From: Undaria pinnatifida
Lineage: Eukaryota; Sar; Phaeophyceae; Laminariales; Alariaceae
Reading direction: 5' to 3'
Length of the DNA: 64,000 bases
Assembly: GCA_012845835.1 (NCBI GenBank)
Contig: JABAKD010000029.1
Span: 11,990,524 to 12,054,523, forward strand
The translations under genes and the position numbers were made by a program. How positions within the stretch are numbered: the first letter of the stretch is position 1; each line of letters opens with the position of its first letter. A model generated the notes under the pieces. That model was not told where the DNA came from, did no database searches, and saw only the letters and a list, made by a program, of their open reading frames with translations. Positions 12,185 to 23,410 of the stretch are shown piece after piece.

Positions 12185-15100
12185 ATGATGCAATTAGCTC
12201 TCGGTGCTATCGTCTTCTCTCCCTTTTTCACGCAAGCGCTACTCCCGCATGTGGCACCCCCTCGCTCCATGGCTCGCCATACAGCAGTAGGGCTGACGAT
12301 GGACTGTCAGCACGACCTTGAGGTATGTAGACAGCAGGCAGATGGTAGTACCGCCCGGTAGATAACCTACAGAGAGGACAAACACCTTTTTAGACCCATG
12401 GAGCTTATTGCTCGGTGTAAGTACGATACGCACGTTGTAGCTGCACTAGCTACAAGTCTAGAGCAACTGCTTTACTCTTCGTTAGCTCTGGTAGGGAACC
12501 CTGCAACCATGACGAGCATGATAAGTTACCATACCCTGATTCACCGTACGTAGTCGTACATGCGCACCCTTTTTTCGATGGCACTGACGACTGACACGGT
12601 GCAAGGTACAGATCAGCGCTAACATTACAGCTGTACCAGGTACTCGGTATACTCCTGTACTCAGTATTCTCCTGTACCAGATACCAGATAGTGGTGCGCG
12701 AGAACCTGGTAGCATTTTGTTTGCGTACGCTATTCGAACGAAACAGATATCACTTCATGACCTAGATCTTGCAGATGCATATCCCTCGCTTCTGGTTTAC
12801 GTTATGTGCGTAATCTGCACGATCTACAAGGCTGCGCTCGCGGGCGGCTACTACGCTCCTCGCGGCCCCCGCTCAAGGAAGCAGATAGAACAAAGTGTAA
12901 AATAGACGGAAGACACAGCAGGCCTAACAGCGTGGCCGCGCGGATCTTGGAGGCTGGTTTTTCCGCTCTCGCAATAGCCGACGGCTATGTGTTGGTCCGC
13001 AGACCGTTTCTGGCTTGTTCTGGACAGGGTTGAAGTCAGGGTGAGGGTTATCAGGGTGAGGGTTATAGGGTAAGGGTTAGCGGTTTTGGGGTTAGGGATC
13101 GGGTTGGGTTTACGCCCGTACCTTGATCCCGCCAGGAAGTGCTTCCTACTGTAGCTCGCAACCGCGAACAGCCTAGCGCCCCAAAGATCCGCGCCACCAG
13201 ATCGATAGGCGAGCCCGGAGGACGCTCGGCTCATGGTTTGCGCCCCCTTGCACGAGTTGTAAAGAAAGCTGTCCGTTTTTCCGACAGCGGGGAGGGAGCG
13301 TGCAACCGCTAAGCGACGCGTCTATGGGAATATCTCGACGATACCGGTATCTTCCAAAAGCTGCTACTCCGTCGTGGTGTGTGCCCCCCTTACTTTCGAC
13401 CAAATCGCCTCTGTTTTTTTTCGTCCCAGGAGGTGTTTTATCTTAAAAAATCTTTTCAAGTACGCCAGCTGTGAGCTCGATAAATTTAGGATCGATACTC
13501 ATCCTTGCAAGCTGCGTGATATACCGACCGCTCGTTTTTACGGATGTAGTATTTACAGGTATCGAATATGCGGTAAATAACTCGTCGGCGACTTACTAGT
13601 AATGTAGCTGCTAATGGTTACTATCTGTTACTATTTAATACTATTGTAGTTACTGTTATAGTATAGTCAGAGAAGTCGCAGCCCTACCCTTGCGCTACGA
13701 GGGTCGATGTTCATCTTTGCAACCTGCGTGATACACCGGTCGCCCGTTTTGGCAGGTGTAGTATCCTTCCAATAGAAGTATATGACTCGTGTTATGCGGT
13801 AAATAATTCGTTCGCGAACATACTATTATTGTAGTCGCTGTTGGTTACTACTGTACTAGTTACTACTATTAACAGCAACTCGTAGTGTAGTCAGGTAACT
13901 GAAACCCCTACCCTTGCGCCTTGCGACTCACATATACCTCCCCGGTTGGCAGTGCGTAACGCGAGAAGAGACCCGCGGGGAGGTGGTTCGTCGTGTTGCG
14001 GCGGCGTGTGCGGTGGGCGGGTCGGCGTGGACTTCTGCCGCCCTGGGGGCCTTGGCCAAGTCGCCCGTCATGAAGCTTCCGGATGGTGAGAGGGCAACTT
14101 TTGATATTTATAGTAGCAACAAACTAGCGAGGGATACTGTTATGTTCTTTGTTTTGCTTTATTTTTCATGAGGTGTCCTTCCACTCCAGAGTTATTGGCG
14201 CCTCTCCTGCGACCATCGAAAATGTTGATAGTAGGCGTTGAGGCAACGCGAGTACACCAACAACAGCAACCGAGCAAGAATCTCAATCGAGAACAGAGTT
14301 CGATATTATATTATTTTTTGAATTCAAGTTCGATACGATATCGTACCGCCGATACACGTCATGAACGTTAACGAGAATCGACTTCGATACGACATTGTAC
14401 CGATACAAATGATGGCTATCGAACGATAGCCAAGTTTGACGCGATGCCGATACACATAATGGGTGTTCGATACGATGTTTTCCGATAAACACGATACTTA
14501 TACCGATAATTGTGATGAATATCGAACGACAATCGAGTTCGAAACGTTACCATATTGATAAAGGGATGGATGTCGAGCATAATTGACTTCGATACGAAAC
14601 ATTGCCCGATACCTGTGATGGGTATCGAACGAGTATCGATTTCGATGCGGTGCCGATACGCGGAGAGCCAAATGATATACTCGTACCTATAATATTTCGA
14701 TCTTCGCTACGTCGATTTTTTTTCGTTCAGTGCAGCAGCAGCGTACGAACAAATTGCGGGGATGCCAGGAGATGAAAGGATTTATTGCGTTCGATACGTT
14801 TTCGAGTAGCTAGCTGGCCGAGTCAAGTACCCTGCTCTCTCGACCCGCCCCCACATCCCACGCTTGAGACGTGGTGACACTACTGTGACTCTATTTATAG
14901 TGGTGACACTGCCGTGACTCTGCGTTCCAGAAGTATTTACAGCTGGGTCCGGCTTCGGGGAAATGGTTGGTAGGCCACACTACGGTTACAGCTGTGCTTT
15001 TGTGCATATCGACCACAAAAAACGGCGACAGCAGTCACCAGCCAACGACCAGCCCAGAATAGAAGCGTCCCCGCCAAAAGCAAACGCCTCCTGCTACCGT

Positions 15101-18100
15101 AGAATGACTTGAGTATAGTGTACTATATTCTAAATTAAATTGCCCACCGCTGGAGATTCCGGCTACTCAATATTATGTCTGATGCTGTCTACTACTCGTA
15201 CAATTATATTAAAGTTAACATCGAAAGGTGAAATCGGCAAGAATTTGTTGCTTTATAGGGCTTTTTATGTAGATTGAGACCGCCTCGGAATCTCTGCGTA
15301 TTGTGTACAATTAAAGCCGACACCACGGTATATATTTCACCTGCCTCCAGGGCTCCTAGCTGTACCAACCACGCGCGATACGGTCAAGTTGCTGGGTAGG
15401 GCTAGACTTTTTAACGTAGCCTATTGCCGGCCAAAAATGACACAAAAATTGGGTATTCTAAACACAATTTGTTTTGGTATGTTTTTGTTAATATTTTTTT
15501 CAGATAAAGAAACGTACAGCGTACGTACAGTAGTAGTACTCATACCGACATACTCGTACATAACACGAGACGATATTTTATGCTCGTAAAACCCAGTTTT
15601 TTTGTGGTGATGCCCTTGACATTTGTCTTCCGATTTGACGGGTCCGTCGTCGATTGTGAAAAATGGAAACAAACCAAGAAACCAAGAACAACCAAAGTAT
15701 GTATATATATTTTGGCTGAAAAGGAAAAAGACAAAAACACAGATATAACAGTACCTCTTCATTTTATTTTCGGTTGGGGTTACGGTGATAGGGTTAGTAG
15801 TGTTGGAGGGCTAGGGGTTAGAGCCAAGCCTATTTCAACTATTTGGTCGAAGATTGGCCAAGGTCTATACAGCCCACACACATCCGTCCAACGCTAATTG
15901 GAATGGTTTTGGAGCCTTCAAGGAGGGGCCGAGCGAAAGCGAAAGCGTTTCCATGTCTGTTCACCCCCCCCCCCCTCCCCCTCAACCCTTGCCCTTACTC
16001 TCCCCCCCCCCCTCCCCCCCCGCCCCCGCCCCGCTAACCCCTCCCCCTATCCCCTGCTCCGTCTCGAAAGGGATGCGTGGTCAATGGTCAAATGACCAAG
16101 GCAAGCAACAAATGAGTACGCCCCCCCGCCCCCCATCCCGACCTCCACCCGGCCCCCCACCCCTCCCCTCACCCCTCCCTCGTCATTTCTCCTGGTTGCG
16201 CGTTGCGATGAGCCCTCTTTCTTCCCTGCCAATTGCAGACGACCCTGTGAAGCCCTTGCAACAAAGTGGAACCGGAGGAAGCAGCATTCCCCCGTTTACA
16301 GTCCTTCCCTCAGGGTGAGCTGTTATCCCCGTTGGGACTTGGACAGGGGGAAAAAAAACGTCAAAGAAATTATGTCGAAGAAAAAATGACGAGTATTAAT
16401 TGAAGGACTGTGAGTTGGCTTAACATTTTAGTAGAAGACGCCGACTAGTTGTTGAGTTGGCTAAGTATTGCGGTGAGTTGCGTACGGCTCCCCGCTGCAC
16501 GGCCTTTCGTCAGGGTAAGCTGCTATCTCTTTTGGAACATGACAGGAAAGGAAAACCAAGACATGACGAAAGAAATATTGACAATTAGAAGGGATGTGAG
16601 TCGCCAATTCGTTGTTAATTGGCCATTAACGAGTACTACAGGTAGTTGCTTGCGGTGCCCCCCCTTCAGTCCTTTCGTCAGGACGAGCTTTTATTCCTTT
16701 TTGGGGGCTTGGGACGGGGAAAAATATCGAAGAAAAAACCGCCGATGATTTACTCGTACAATCGTCGGGCTACATGAGTTGGATTACTATAGATTCGCCC
16801 ACAACCATTGCGAACATTGCTACGATTGTGGCTTAACGCGTTTACAGCCGGAACCCGTTTTGAGACCAAAAAAATGCTTGGAATTGGTATAGGGATGGGT
16901 TTAAGAGGTGTAAAGGGGCTAAGGAACCGCGTCACTCAGGAAACAAATTTTCAAAAATGTGCAGCGTCTATCGTAGCACGCTTGCGTCCCCCCCGCCGAT
17001 GGTGTTCTTTATAGTACTACGGCCATCCATGACCATGAACACCCCCCCCCCCCTGTTTTCCACGACCACTTGTAGGGTTCAGATCGCCGATATCGCCGTC
17101 GGGGACGGTGCTGTCGCGGAGTCCGGCAAAGGCGTGATCCTGAAGTGGGTGATGCGACGCTCAAATGGGTATTACGTGAGCTCTTCTACAGAGGGAGATG
17201 GCGAGCCCTTCATTTTCAGAGTAAGCTGATAAGCAGGGACGCATTCGTACTTTTTTTTTTCACTTGGTTTTTAGCATGACCCCCCCCCCCCGCCCTGCCT
17301 CGGTCTATAGCTTCTCCGAATAGAGGGATGTGGGTTTCGGAGTGTTTTTTTTTCTTTTTTTTTTGCAATCGGATACCCCTTGGTGGCCCCTCTGCCATGA
17401 CCACACTGCCGCATACCGTATAGCACGCAAGATATCACGCACGTCCCTGGCCATGCCAACGGTAACGGGAGGGGTGCCCTCTTTTTTGCTGCTGCTTATT
17501 CGTTTTGAGCCAACACTCGCCCGAGCGACTCTTTCGCCCGATGAAAAAAAATAAATTATACCTTGGTATATGCTTTGGTGTATGATAGGCGATTCGTTTG
17601 GCGCGGCGTAGCTAACCGTTTCCTTGGCGGTTTCATATGTCAAACAAGAAAAAAAAATGGCGCGAAAGCTGGAGACCGCAATGGAATAAGTGGGTCACTT
17701 CGCGGGAGTAATCCTGATCCACCGCTAAGGAGGAGGCCCAGAAAAAAACAAAAATCGACCGTAGCCACGGTCCCCTTGGGACGAGTTTGCATGCTTATTT
17801 TATCGACGACCGGGAAAGCGTATGCGCCCGAGCGAAGCGGTCTGTGGAACGATCCCGAGACCGGTGCTACGATACAGAGGTATCGTAGCATTTGTTTTGC
17901 TAAACTATTTTTGTGAATGACGGGGCTCCTTAAAACCCATTCTGACCATTTTTTTTTTTTGCAAAAATGTGTGTTGCTGTTTCGGGTGACGATGATGGTG
18001 ATGGTATTGAGCCCGTCATGTTAGAAACTCAGAAAATTCTTAGAATCGGCTGCACCCCTCCTGTACTCTGTGAGATGAATCTTAGGTGCACTCTTAGGTA

Positions 18101-20164
18101 CTCTTAGGTACTCGTAGGTACTTTTAGGTATACAACAAATATTAACGCGAAATCAAAAGGGTATCTGACCATTGTTGGTGGAGGAACCCCGTCGATCGGA
18201 TATTTTTGGGTAAAAAAGTGTCACCCTCATCGTAGCAGCACCGATTGATTTGCATCATCAGGGTGGACATATATAGATTGCTGCACACGTCGGGCGGGCA
18301 AATGACGATGTATTAACAGATCATCTACAGATCATCTAGATCATATTGATGATCTAAATCCTATGCCCCGTCTATGCTGTGCGGGATCTGTGTATTCATA
18401 GGACATATCCGACTCAGGAAACTTGTGCTATTAGTAGTAGATCGTTCAGATCATCCGACTCTCACCCGGCATGCAGATCCTATAGACCAGGGGTCCACCT
18501 GACCTGAAAGGCAGATTACTACCAGTCTGGAGCTTATGGCTTATAGGTCGGAAAAGTGGCTTATATTTAGACTCAGACTGGTAGCAATTAGTAGGGGTCT
18601 GATCTGTCGGATGTGTGAAACGCTTGGGGGTTTCGATCTCCTATGATAGCATGTTTGCTCTTGCTCGCTCCCATTTTTCGTGCAAGGTCGGAGATGAAAA
18701 GCGTGTCATCAAGGGTTTGGACGAGGGAATCAGGGGGATGAAGGCCGGGGGAACAAGGCGCATCGTTGTACCGCCCCAGGTGACTGTGGCTTTTCATGTT
18801 TTTGGCATGTCTTTGTTCTGTTTTTTTTTTTCCGACTTTGGTTTGGTTTGGATTGGTCTGGTGCAAAGTAGTACCGGTAGTTTTTTGTTTGCTTGTATAG
18901 AAACGACAGGGCTTAGCTTTGCACCGTGCCCCCCGCTAGTATCCATAGCTGGTGGTGGAATTATATAATATTGTGCGGGGTGACGCGCATGGAGGGTGCT
19001 CGAATCACGTGTCATAGTGTGTAAATGGTAAGGCACCCACGAGGCAGTTACGTAGTATGCCCATTGCTGTCTGGGAGTGGCCGCATCGGAAAATACATTG
19101 GCGTCATTCGATGTTGTTATCCGTATGCAAGAAAGTAATGTACAAGGAACACCTCACGGTGCTGCGCGCTTGGTGCAAGTGGTGTCCGCCTGGTCGGTGA
19201 AATCCGACATGCTCCGTCCCCGCGTTGTAGGGGTGCGAGGGTTATACCACTACGGTCATACCACTACTAATGCCTACTAATGCCTACTAATACCTGCTGA
19301 TATATATTTATACCTACTATACCATAAGCGCATACCACTACGGCCATGCATGAATATCGAGTATACCCCCCCCGCCTCCTCCCCCCTCTCCTCTCTTCTT
19401 TCTGTTCACGCACGCGATCTCGTTTTGCACACGCGAACGACCACCCTAGCTAACGTTGCACGCGTAACGTATACTGTCGACGTTTTTTTTTGCAAAATGT
19501 CGCCCTGTCCACTCGCGTGCTTCCCACACCCCGCTCCCCTCTTATCTTTCCTTCCCATACGCTCGATCGCTATCTGCATACGCAAACGGCCACCTCAACC
19601 TTGGCCTTGGCCACCTTACCCTTGCACGTGTGACATTTTTTTTTGCGAAATGTCTCCGGTGGGTCTACCAACTGGCCCGCTATGATACCCCCTTCTTTAG
19701 CTGGCGTACGTGGAAGGCTGCCAGGACGGCAAGCCGGGACCGATTCCGCTGGGCCTGGGGCCCAAGCAACAGATCAACACGCGCAAGACGGAACCTCTTT
19801 CTTTTGTGAGCGTTTTTGGTCCTGTTGCACTCTGGAGTTGAACGTTGAAGTGACAGTTTAAGTTAAAGTCAGGTTCAAGTTGAAAAAAATAGATGCTTGG
19901 TGGAATATCAACCGGTCTTTTTGTCCTTCAGAAGTATTGGGGCGTGTCGTCTTGTGATCGTGTCGATGGGCTAATGTGATAGCAACAACAATAACACGAA
20001 TCCGATCTGAAATCGAAACAGTTTTTTGTTTCTTGAATGTTTTCGCTCACCGCACAGCAGCAGGAACACTTGTAAGCCTGTAAAATTGCCCCGTCACGTT
20101 GGCCGCGCCACCGCACTTGCTTGTGTTAACCCCGCAGGAGGTGAAGCTGACCAAGGTAAGATAG
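12185..20164 (+). CDS. Thylakoid-lumen FKBP-type peptidyl-prolyl cis-trans isomerase
   Basis: Seven exons (12185-12322, 13953-14085, 16239-16314, 17076-17220, 18687-18779, 19701-19805, 20138-20164) give 717 nt, 238 residues and stop TAG. All phases match and all donors are GT. Exon 1 encodes a signal peptide (MMQLALGAIVFSPFF...) with predicted cleavage before Leu, then a basic transit region. Exon 2 carries VVRRVAAACAVGG and a GALAKS processing site, a twin-arginine lumen signal. Residues of about 110-238 are the FKBP fold: the VGDGA start, PFIFRVG, VIKGLDEGIRGMKAGGTRRI, PPQLAY and the C-terminal strand FEVKLTK. The insert after LAY (KPGPIPLGLGP) is of the kind seen in plant lumenal FKBPs. 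The FKBP12 Asp37 position is Ser and Trp59 is Leu, so isomerase activity may be weak. The likely role is folding or assembly of lumenal photosynthetic proteins (family knowledge). The gene is divergent from the coiled-coil gene, 630 bp away. Confidence 0.9.
13030..13115 (+). repeat. Degenerate interstitial telomere-like tract
   Basis: Repeated GGGTGAGGGTTA, GGGTAAGGGTTAG and GGGGTTAGGG units resemble diverged TTAGGG. Similar tracts occur at 1525-1600, 15773-15830 and 61566-61622. This one is in FKBP intron 1. Confidence 0.6.
13485..13925 (+). repeat. Tandem duplication, about 220-bp unit, ending just before an FKBP exon
   Basis: Two units share TGCAAnCTGCGTGATA(T/C)ACCG, the TGCGGTAAATAA(C/T)TCGT block, a GTTACTA-rich stretch and CCCTACCCTTGCGC. 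A third partial copy lies at 45145-45200. The second unit ends about 25 bp before the exon starting at 13953. Confidence 0.7.
14280..14680 (+). repeat. Degenerate GATACGA/TATCGAA array
   Basis: About six units of roughly 60-70 bp built on CGATACGA, CCGATACA, GATGG(G/C)TATCGAACGA and ATCGA(G/C)TTCGA. It fills part of FKBP intron 2 and is rich in TATCGATA-type palindromes. Confidence 0.6.
16055..16125 (+). repeat. Dispersed repeat H, copy 1
   Basis: Block CTCGAAAGGGATGCGTGGTC...GGCAAGCAACAAATGAGTACGCC followed by a C-rich run. Close copies lie at 33155-33255, 51765-51850 and 61815-61905. It ends in GAGTACnCC plus poly-C, like repeat B, so the two families may share an end. Confidence 0.6.
16290..16760 (+). 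repeat. Tandem copies of the FKBP exon 3 donor edge
   Basis: The end of exon 3 reads CCTTCCCTCAGG|GTGAGC at 16314. Downstream the intron repeats it twice in about 170-bp steps: CCTTTCGTCAGGGTAAGC near 16502-16519 and CCTTTCGTCAGGACGAGC near 16671-16688. Each is followed by the same TnTTATCC/CTATCTC, GGGGGACTTGG and GAAAAAnnnCGAAGAAA-type sequence. The first copy keeps a strong GTAAGC donor; the second has lost GT. Confidence 0.7.
17480..17750 (+). repeat. Dispersed repeat C, copy 1
   Basis: Shares AnnnGGCGATT(C/T)GTTTG(G/A)CGC(G/A)GCGTAGCTAAC, GCGAAAGC, GACCGCAA and the GGTCAC...GATCCACC blocks with 57585-57800 and more weakly with 23815-24045. It is non-coding and lies in FKBP intron 4. Confidence 0.6.
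19130..19385 (+). repeat. Dispersed repeat B, copy 2
   Basis: Same blocks as the copy at 4010-4300 in the opposite orientation, including an internal TACTAATGCC tandem (19255-19300) and the terminal ATCGAGTATACCCCCC. It lies in FKBP intron 5. Confidence 0.65.
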
Positions 20165-21439
20165 CGCATGAGGGAGACAGAAGACTAGGACAACGCGGCC
20201 GAGTTCGGCTCGTGGACGCCTTTAGCGCGCGATGTGCTCTTCCTTCTACGGCCGGAGCTAGTGCCACGCCCAGCGGCGGAACTATGTCGCAAACGGTAGA
20301 GCGCGAAATACACGTGCCCTCTCACCCACTTGTGGGGGGACGTGAACAACTTGGAAATAGCATGGAACTTGTTTTTTGACGCGTCCTTCGTACGGTGGAG
20401 GTAGGTAGCAATTTTCGGCGAAATTAGGTTCTGAATGAAGGGAGCTCCTTAACATATTACACTTTTTTTACTGGTATCAATTATTGGAACCGTCGGGAAT
20501 GCCGTTCTCTCTTGCTTTGCAATATGAGTATTTTATACACGTTGGCCGCGGGTTTGGTCCGCGTTGTTGCGCTCTTTCCGTTTGCTCCAAAAGAACAGCC
20601 GTTTTGCCTCGGAGGGGTACATGTATATATACCATGTATATATACCAGATATATATACGTACAAGGTTGCCCTCCGGGAAGTAAGTGTGGCGCAAGGACA
20701 CATTATTTTCAATACCCGACGCAATGACCATTTTTGTTTGTACATCATACAAAAAAACTTCCCCAAGAAAAATAATGAAATCGCATTTTACCCGCACAGT
20801 ACTTCTTGGGTGTAATCAATAGCAGTATGTTTAGCACTTTTTGGGTATACTCGATATAGACGTGCCCACGACCGATCTGTTCTTGAGAAAATACACACAG
20901 CACCACTTGATAACACACAAAATTTTTACACCGTATGATATGTATGATTCCGAGAAAAGCGTCACAATGCGAACTCCAGCTTATTAGGGACCGCCGGGAA
21001 GCGAGAGGGGGCACGTGTGGCATGGGATGCGGCACGTATTGAGAACGAGGGAGCAAGAGGACAATAGTTCGTGACATATGCTGCGACAAAAAAAGCAACT
21101 CGCCGCCGTAAAGAGAGGATACAGCACGCGCACGCACATGGTTCTACCTGTAGCGTTTTGTTCTCCGCACGTTGTCTGCTGTCTGCCATCTGCGATCTTC
21201 GCAAAAAAAAAAAAAACTCGTTAGAGAACTGCCTCTGTGGACGTAAATGTATAAGGATGGGCTGGTATCTAAGTTGTTGCTATTACAAAGGTCCCCATAC
21301 GTTTCCGCATCGATGGACACGCGCACCCAGAGCGGCAGCACAGCAGAAACGTGCGGTATGGTGAGGTAACAAGTTATGACAGGCTCCGACACAAGCAACT
21401 CGCCGCAGCATAGCAAGGACACGCCAAGCGTACGTAAAT

Positions 21440-22075
21440 GGTGTCACCTACCGCTGCTGCTATGCAGCAGGGTTGTAGCGTTGTGCTCTCCACATGTTGC
21501 CTGCTGTCTGTCATCTGCGATCTTACATAAATAGTGTTGCCTACCGTTGCTGCTGTGGGGTAGAGTTGTAGCATTGTGCCCTCTTGATATGGTACGATGT
21601 AATGTACGAAGCACACCAACATGAACATGAATATAATAATCGTTTGAGTACTAATATGATATTTAAACGATCCTTATAAGTTACGCCGGCATGTCACTTG
21701 ACAGAAGCAGCAGAAGCAGCAGTAGCAGCAGCAGCGAGAGGTAGTGGCGTATAGGCGGGAAGAGCATCGCAGGCTAGCGTTGTGCTCTCCGCATGTTGCC
21801 TGCTGTCTGTCATCTGCGATCTTACATAAATGATGTTGCCTACCGCTGCTGCTGTGCGAGAGTTGTAGCGTTGTGCTTTCTTGGTAGGGTACGGTATCCT
21901 ATAAGAAGCACGCCAACATGAACATAAAGATAAGGACCGTTTGAGTACTAATGTGATATTCAAACAATCCTTACACTTTACGCCGGCATGTCACTTGACA
22001 GAAGCAGCAGAAGCAGCAGCAGCGAGAGGTGGTGGCGTATAGGCAGGTAGAGCATCGCAGACTCCGATCAAAGTA
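21440..22075 (+). repeat. Tandem repeat, about 300-bp unit
   Basis: Two nearly full units contain GCGTTGTGCTCTCC(A/G)CATGTTGCCTGC, TGTCATCTGCGATCTTACAT, CGTTTGAGTACTAAT and GCCGGCATGTCACTTGACAG plus AGCAGC runs. A third, partial unit at 21150-21195 has the GTTGTCTGCTGTCTGCCATC block. Non-coding. Confidence 0.75.
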
Positions 22076-23169
22076 ATCGCCTACTACAACAGCATCCGCA
22101 TGCGTATAGAGTTGCAGGCTGCTGCTGCTAAGGGGCTGGACTGCTGCTGGGCGGCAGGGTCGTAGCGTGGTGCTCTGTGCAAAAACGGGGAAATGTACGT
22201 GTACTCTCTACAAGCAGAAAAACCCGGTTTGCATCCAAATCTTACGTGCGTAGACAGGGATGGGGGATACAGAAACCCAATCCCCGGGGATGTTGCGGAA
22301 ACCCGGGGATTTGCCCTAAGTGTGCCCAAGGCCAAAAAAGTTTAAAAGGCTTGCCACGCGCGACACACTGCACGGATCGCGCCCAAACCTCCGGCATCGT
22401 GACCTCGACGGTCGAATTGTGCCCACTCCATCCGACGTTTCGGACAAAGGTGCGAGCACGAAGAGATGTGCCCGAAGAAAAAAAAAATGACAATTATACA
22501 CATACGTATATATAGCGCCTCGGCAAGTGAGGAAGGGGGGCTAAAAAAAAAGAGATGGCGCACCGTTACCGTGTACGTAACTTGTGTCTGTCCCAGTAGC
22601 CAAAGGGTTTAGGGTTCTTAATAAGAGCCCTTTAACATATTTTCTGGATACGCTTTTTGTGGACGTTGCTTGCTGTATCTTGCAAGTATTGCGATTCGTA
22701 ACCGTAGAGCACGCAGTTATAGACAGTAGAGATATGAGGCTGCAATAATCGAAGCCCCAGAAACCGCGCTTGGATGGAAATGTAAGCGCCGTTGGGGTAT
22801 TGCTGTCAGTGATCAAACCGTCCTTATTTTACCTCCCTAGTGGTATGGACATAGTATGGAGATAGAGCAGCAGACGCGTGCTACCTTAGAGGTATAGTAG
22901 CATTTTTTTGCTAAACATCTCTGAAATTTCTTTCTGAATGTGACTGGCTTGCTTAACCCTAATTCGTCGGAACGTTTTCTTTAATAATAATAGTAATAAT
23001 AATAATAATGATGATAACAATAATTTAATGCTGTTTTTTATTCGTACACAGGCCGTTGAGTCTTACGTCAAGTTGCATTTAGGTTTACTAAAAGATCTAC
23101 GAACATTTCAGTTTTAGGGCGAGGTATAGAGCTCGTCAACTGGTTACAAACCTCAGAAAACACATGCCG

Positions 23170-23410
23170 CGCCTTTACCGTACTGATAGTACTTTTAGTA
23201 CTTCTAGTACTATTAGTATGTTAATACTGTTAGTACTATTATAGTAGTAGTAGGAGTAGTAGCTGTAGTAGTAGCAGTAGTAGTAGCAGTAGTAGTAGGA
23301 TTAGGAGTAGGAGTCGTAGTAGTAGCAGTAGTAGTATTAGCAGTATTAGTAGTATTAGTAGTATTATTAGTAATTGTATTAGTAGTATCGTTAGTATTAT
23401 TAGTATGACG
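23170..23410 (+). repeat. Imperfect GTA/TTA/GCA trinucleotide tract
   Basis: About 240 bp of (AGT)n with interspersed GCA, GGA and ATT triplets. Long frames across it code only for Leu, Ile or Val runs and are not genes. Confidence 0.85.

Noticed and set aside
15854-16318. Proline-rich plus-strand frame of about 150 residues
   Set aside because: Most of it is a C-rich repeat tract; only the last 76 bases are the FKBP exon, entered by an acceptor at 16238.
21440-22075. CRISPR-like array
   Set aside because: Units are about 300 bp, only two to three copies, without short spacers; this is an ordinary tandem duplication.
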